This document shows positions 6,315 to 6,715 of a stretch of DNA of 6,715 bases, piece by piece (positions within the stretch are counted from its first letter, which is position 1; each line of letters opens with the position of its first letter). Source of the DNA: Candidatus Margulisiibacteriota bacterium (lineage in GTDB: Bacteria > Margulisbacteria > WOR-1 > JAUWWO01). The stretch covers positions 1 through 6,715 of the forward strand of contig JAUWWO010000021.1 of assembly GCA_030616825.1 (NCBI GenBank). Reading direction: 5' to 3'. Under the pieces are notes generated by a model, which saw nothing but the letters and a program-made list of their open reading frames with translations, was not told the DNA's origin and made no database searches. Position numbers and translations under genes: made by a program.

Positions 6315-6380
6315 CTAAAACAACTCCTTATTCCCCAAATAACGATACTACCTGTAGCACAGTATATTTATATTACTGCG
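6315..6380 (-). other. 66-base intergenic leader of rpsH, with weak inverted repeat
   Basis: This is the second-largest gap in the window. Read on the minus strand it begins with an AT-rich imperfect inverted repeat (6360-6378, arms CAGTA and TACTG around an A/T centre). Immediately after comes a small second dyad around CTGT-GCT-ACAG. Near the end is the rpsH ribosome binding site AAGGAG at 6324-6329, 9 bases before the ATG. I see no T-run after a GC-rich stem, so it is not an intrinsic terminator, and no convincing -35/-10 pair. It may simply be a longer leader. Confidence 0.4.
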
Positions 6381-6566
6381 CTACCAACTTGACTTTGTCA
6401 CCCCTGGAAGTAGTCCTTGATGAGCCAGGGTCCTAAAACATATACGACAAACACCAAATTTCCTAAGGTAGCTCCTTGCCCTACCACAGATACTGCAACG
6501 GTTTTTCCTGCGCACAGGGAACTTTGGTTTCCTCTTCCACTTTTCAATCCAACATTTCTTTGCCAT
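6381..6566 (-). CDS. rpsN: 30S ribosomal protein S14, zinc-binding (type Z)
   Basis: A 61-residue protein of the short, zinc-binding S14 class, the usual length for type Z; the zinc-free class is nearer 90-100 residues. Four cysteines form a zinc ribbon: C24-x2-C27 (CSIC) and C40-x2-C43 (CRIC). Flanking motifs [22 protein letters not shown] and the C-terminal GVTKSSW are hallmark residues. S14 assembles late into the head of the 30S subunit beside S3 and S10. The ATG is preceded by AAGGAG with a 6-base spacer lying directly after the rplE stop, so the start is well fixed. The stop is TAG. A 66-base gap separates it from rpsH. Confidence 0.97.
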   Translation of the reverse strand: MAKKCWIEKWKRKPKFPVRRKNRCSICGRARSYLRKFGVCRICFRTLAHQGLLPGVTKSSW

Positions 6567-6578
6567 CTATCTCTCCTT

Positions 6579-6715
6579 TTAGCCTTTCCTGAAGGGCATG
6601 CCCATAAGCCGGAGGAGCTCTTTAGCTTCTTCATCGGTACACGCTGAAGTTGAGATTGTTATATTCATTCCCCGTATCTTATCAACTTTATCATAATCAA
6701 CTTCAGGAAAGATAA
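6579..6715 (-). CDS. rplE: 50S ribosomal protein L5, C-terminal part (5' end outside window)
   Basis: The last 44 residues of ribosomal protein L5 are present and the gene runs off the right edge; its stop is TAA at 6579-6581. The visible peptide contains [19 protein letters not shown], then a helix [19 protein letters not shown]. This matches the conserved L5 C-terminus (FPEIDYDKV..IRGMNI and LLxLLGMPF). L5 binds 5S rRNA in the central protuberance of the large subunit and contacts P-site tRNA. The next gene, rpsN, starts 12 bases after the stop, as in the standard spc order. Nothing unusual is visible in the fragment. The identity is firm despite truncation; full length and start cannot be judged. 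Confidence 0.96.
   Translation of the reverse strand, partial: IFPEVDYDKVDKIRGMNITISTSACTDEEAKELLRLMGMPFRKG

Noticed and set aside
6355..6400. Promoter before rpsH (GTGACA and TAATAT or TATACT hexamers)
   Set aside because: The hexamers are 20 or 15 bases apart rather than about 17, and such AT-rich matches are expected by chance in this spacer.
6398..6634. Minus-strand 78-codon frame overlapping rpsN and the end of rplE
   Set aside because: It is a shifted reading of the same DNA as S14 and L5, both of which are intact and conserved.
1..6715. A previously undescribed system hidden in the operon
   Set aside because: Every stretch over about 75 bases is accounted for by a recognised housekeeping gene; there are no unknown genes, repeats arrays or mobile elements.

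Overview
This window is a bacterial ribosomal-protein operon, the downstream part of the S10-spc-alpha supercluster. Everything is read from the minus strand, so transcription runs from the right edge to the left. In transcription order it holds the end of rplE (L5), rpsN (S14, zinc type), rpsH (S8), rplF (L6), rplR (L18), rpsE (S5), rplO (L15), secY, adk, map, infA (IF-1), rpmJ (L36), rpsM (S13), rpsK (S11) and the first 25 codons of rpsD (S4). No transfer RNA, mobile element, CRISPR array or plus-strand gene is supported, and there is no gene-free stretch over 300 bases. The largest gaps are 71 bases (rpsM-rpsK) and 66 bases (rpsH leader).

The organism is clearly bacterial: IF-1, SecY with the bacterial signatures, the adk-map-infA-rpmJ block, and Shine-Dalgarno sequences such as AGGAGG before most genes. 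The order secY-adk-map-infA-rpmJ-rpsM-rpsK-rpsD, with S4 directly after S11, is shared by several deep bacterial lineages. It argues against typical Firmicutes, where rpsD lies elsewhere, and against enteric bacteria, where adk, map and infA are not in this cluster. There is no rpmD (L30) between rpsE and rplO, as in candidate-phyla-radiation bacteria, cyanobacteria and some other groups. I cannot name a phylum from sequence alone; an uncultured or deep-branching bacterium is a reasonable guess.

By function the block makes small- and large-subunit proteins (S14, S8, S5, S13, S11, S4; L5, L6, L18, L15, L36) together with the membrane insertion channel (SecY), a nucleotide-balancing kinase (Adk), the enzyme that removes the initiator methionine (Map) and initiation factor IF-1. 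The genes are packed very tightly: spacings are mostly 0-27 bases, and rpsE/rplO (20 nt), secY/adk (4 nt) and adk/map (1 nt) overlap. Translational coupling is therefore likely.

I found no undescribed biological system. The points worth a second look are modest: the missing rpmD with an rpsE/rplO overlap in its place, four consecutive genes with non-ATG starts (rpsE TTG, rplO GTG, secY TTG, adk TTG), a perfect 20-base palindrome and further inverted repeats in the rpsM-rpsK gap, and a secY start that should be moved four codons downstream.
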